Shown: positions 62,514-64,000 of the stretch, piece by piece
Layout: every line of letters begins with the position of its first letter
Numbering within the stretch: position 1 is the first letter of the stretch
Assembly: GCA_963802215.1 (NCBI GenBank)
Contig: CAWDHQ010000001.1
Coordinates: forward strand, 1,922,001 to 1,986,000
Origin: SHZI01 sp963802215
Lineage (GTDB): Bacteria; Pseudomonadota; Gammaproteobacteria; Steroidobacterales; GCA-2729495
Length of the DNA stretch: 64,000 bases
Reading direction: 5' to 3'
The notes under the pieces: model-generated
What the model was told of the DNA's origin: nothing
Seen by the model: only the letters and a program-made list of their open reading frames with translations
Database searches by the model: none
Made by a program: the position numbers and the translations under genes

Positions 62514-63392
62514 TCACGCCGCGGCCACGTCGCCGTCGGCGGCGGCGGCTGCGGCCGGGCCCCGCGTGACCTCGACACTGTGGATCCGCCGGCGGTCTGC
62601 CTGCAGGACCCGGAAGTGGAACTCGCCGAACTTCAGCGTTTCTCCCTTGCGGGGCAGGTGGCCAAGCTCATGCATCACGAGCCCCCCCACGGTGTCGTAG
62701 TTCTCGTCGTCGAGACTGGTGTCGAAGAAGTCGTTGAATTCGTCGATGCGGGCCAGGGCGCGAACGTTATAACGGCCGGGCTCCTGCTCCTGTATCGGGC
62801 CAACCTCGGCGGAGTCGTGCTCGTCATCGATCTCGCCGACGATCTCCTCGAGCACGTCCTCGATGGTCAGAAGCCCGGTGATGCCGCCGTACTCGTCCAC
62901 CACGATGGCGATGTGGTTGCGGCTGCCCCGGAACTCCTTGAGCAGCGTGTTCAGGCGCTTGCTCTCGGGAATGAACGTGGCCGGGCGGATGTAGCGGGAG
63001 ATGTCGAAGGGCAGGTCTGGGGTCTCAACGAAGTGCCGGAGCACATCCTTGGCCAGCAGGATGCCGACCACCTCCTCCCGGTCCTCGCCAATCACGGGGA
63101 AGCGGGAGTGGCCGCTCTCGACGATGGCCTTCAGGATCTCATCACGCGGTGCGTCACGCTCGAGGACCGCCATCTGGGAGCGGGGCACCATGACATCCCG
63201 GACCTGGGTCTCGGATACCGCCAGCACGCCTTCCAGCATGGCCAGCTCGTCGGCATCCAGCACCGTCTGGGCGTGGGACTCCCGAAGCCAGTCCAGGAGG
63301 TCTTCGCGGGTGGCGGCATCGCCTTTAAGGACCCGCCGCAGGCGGCCGTACCAGGTCCCACCAGGGCGGTCGTCGGAATCGTCGTCGGTCAT
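62514..63392 (-). CDS. corC: CorC/HlyC family protein with CBS pair (YbeX type)
   Basis: A 292-residue soluble protein: paired CBS domains (VRDVMVPRSQMAVLERD at about 64-80, and IRPATFIPESKRLNTLLKEF) and a C-terminal CorC_HlyC domain (DTVGGLVMHELGHLPRKGETLKFGEFHFRVL). It is linked to magnesium/cobalt efflux and ribosome maturation. It precedes lnt as in E. coli, but the usual upstream ybeZ-ybeY genes are missing here. Confidence 0.93.
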   Translation of the reverse strand: MTDDDSDDRPGGTWYGRLRRVLKGDAATREDLLDWLRESHAQTVLDADELAMLEGVLAVSETQVRDVMVPRSQMAVLERDAPRDEILKAIVESGHSRFPVIGEDREEVVGILLAKDVLRHFVETPDLPFDISRYIRPATFIPESKRLNTLLKEFRGSRNHIAIVVDEYGGITGLLTIEDVLEEIVGEIDDEHDSAEVGPIQEQEPGRYNVRALARIDEFNDFFDTSLDDENYDTVGGLVMHELGHLPRKGETLKFGEFHFRVLQADRRRIHSVEVTRGPAAAAAADGDVAAA

Positions 63393-63646
63393 GGCGCCAT
63401 TCTAGCGGGTTCCGGGGCAGGGCTCCCGGGGCGCTGCAGGTCCGAAGCCCCCGGCAGGCCTCTCTTCATTACATAAGGATGATGAGGATAGGCCGAATAA
63501 AGCCCGTCCCGCCAGCGGAATGCGGGATGGCGCTCGTCGGGGCCATCGTGGCAGGACAAGCACTGGGTATTTCCCACCTGCTGCAGGCCGAAATCGGCGC
63601 CGCTGGCGCGCAGGCCCAGCAGGTACCGCGTGTTCGCCTGCCGCAT
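63389..63646 (-). CDS. Doubtful 85-residue ORF with a CxxCH heme motif
   Basis: The ORF starts ATG 63644-63646 without a clear ribosome site and ends with a TGA overlapping the corC ATG (ATGA). It contains TQCLSCHDGPDE, a CxxCH heme-attachment motif (C29, C32, H33), but has no signal peptide, so cytochrome maturation would fail as drawn. A stop codon lies 18 codons upstream in the same frame. It may be the remnant of a larger c-type cytochrome whose start is lost, or chance. It is the only candidate in the 383 bp between corC and the Rieske gene. Confidence 0.35.
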   Translation of the reverse strand: MRQANTRYLLGLRASGADFGLQQVGNTQCLSCHDGPDERHPAFRWRDGLYSAYPHHPYVMKRGLPGASDLQRPGSPAPEPARMAP

Positions 63647-63775
63647 ACGGGCTTGCCGTCGGACCCGGGCAGGCCCCTGGCAAACACCGTTCCTGATCTA
63701 CGTCAGGGTGGATTATGGTGCAACTGGTCGAGAATCGGCGGCAGCTCACAGGTCGACGATCGAGAGAGTCAACAG

Positions 63776-64000
63776 ATGTTCATCAATTTCTGGTACATCG
63801 CCGCGCAGTCCGGCGAGGTCAAGTTCGGTACCGACCGGCCGCTGAAGGTCATGATGCTCGGGCACAATTTCGCGCTCTGGCGCGACAGCAAGGGCAAGGT
63901 CCGTTGCATCAGTGACACGTGTACCCACCGCGGCGGTGCGATGGCCGATGGCCGTGTGCGTGGCGACTGCATCGAGTGCCCGTACCATGGCTGGACCTTC
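63776..64000 (+). CDS. Rieske [2Fe-2S] oxygenase, N-terminal part (runs off the window)
   Basis: The frame is open from ATG 63776 to the last base, 75 codons. It starts MFINFWYIAAQSGEV and has the Rieske cluster ligands C49-T-H51 and C68-P-Y-H71, with HRGG and HGWTF as in ring-hydroxylating or Pao-type oxygenases. The catalytic iron domain would lie beyond the window, so the substrate is unknown. It is divergent from corC, and a TTCCTG-N18-TATGGT promoter-like pair lies about 60 bp upstream. Confidence 0.9.
   Translation, partial: MFINFWYIAAQSGEVKFGTDRPLKVMMLGHNFALWRDSKGKVRCISDTCTHRGGAMADGRVRGDCIECPYHGWTF

Noticed and set aside
63402..63749. 115-codon minus-strand frame overlapping the heme-motif ORF
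   Set aside because: Its Arg/Pro/Ala-rich translation carries no motif, whereas the other frame holds CxxCH; at most one of the two can be real.

Overview
The window is a gene-dense, GC-rich, mostly housekeeping stretch of a gammaproteobacterial chromosome. It has no phage, integrase, IS transposase, plasmid function or CRISPR array. The synteny is strongly gammaproteobacterial: ygfB-pepP-ubiH-ubiI-gcv diverging from zapA-6S RNA-ygfA; corC-lnt-leuS-lptE; holA-nadD-rsfS-rlmH; maf-rng-yhdP-nit-tldD-pmbA; rplM-rpsI. A split glycine decarboxylase (gcvPA/gcvPB), a Vfr/CRP regulator, Coq7 and GTAG-type REP repeats suggest a lineage near Xanthomonadales, Nevskiales or Steroidobacterales. That placement is inference.

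Layout. 1-3.3 kb: oxidative pentose phosphate operon gnd-zwf-pgl (minus). 3.4-10.5 kb: mixed accessory genes (a glyoxalase II-like hydrolase, a membrane c-di-GMP phosphodiesterase, a bactofilin-like membrane protein, a hemerythrin-like protein, a DUF423 protein, a lipoprotein SDR, MtfA). 10.5-25.6 kb: twelve consecutive minus-strand genes with gaps under 40 bp, running ygfB, pepP, ubiH, ubiI (frameshifted), an inactive-transglutaminase 7TM protein, a RimK-like ligase, gcvT, gcvH, gcvPA, gcvPB, a PfkB kinase and a twin-protease PDZ protein. 25.7-28.3 kb, plus strand: a small coiled-coil protein, zapA, 6S RNA, ygfA, a 22-residue lysine-rich micro-ORF with two hairpins, and rpiA, then tRNA-Gln on the minus strand. 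28.4-31.8 kb: rplM-rpsI, coq7, crp/vfr with a perfect CRP-type site, rpe. 31.8-41.0 kb: djlA, purC, two alpha/beta hydrolases, a PBP7-type endopeptidase, small hypotheticals, a SulP transporter. 41.1-63.4 kb: a long, almost entirely minus-strand block for envelope assembly, tRNA charging, RNA processing, NAD synthesis and replication, broken only by hisI. The right edge holds the start of a Rieske oxygenase.

Working together: gnd/zwf/pgl with rpiA and rpe give most of the pentose phosphate pathway. UbiH, the UbiI-like protein and Coq7 are three O2-dependent ubiquinone hydroxylases. Lnt and LptE belong to lipoprotein and LPS export, and several predicted lipoproteins here would be Lnt substrates. 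TldD/PmbA form one protease.

The least ordinary signals are: (i) six copies of a 24-nt GTAG-headed REP unit, five of which supply the in-frame TAG stop codon of the neighbouring gene; (ii) the lysine-rich micro-ORF and its tandem hairpins; (iii) several genes whose -10 box lies 6-9 nt from the ATG, suggesting leaderless mRNAs; (iv) a C7-tract frameshift in the ubiI-like gene; (v) a RimK-like/7TM pair between ubiI and gcvT. I found no clear new defence or mobile system. No gene-free stretch exceeds 300 bases, except 63393-63775, where only a doubtful heme-motif ORF lies.
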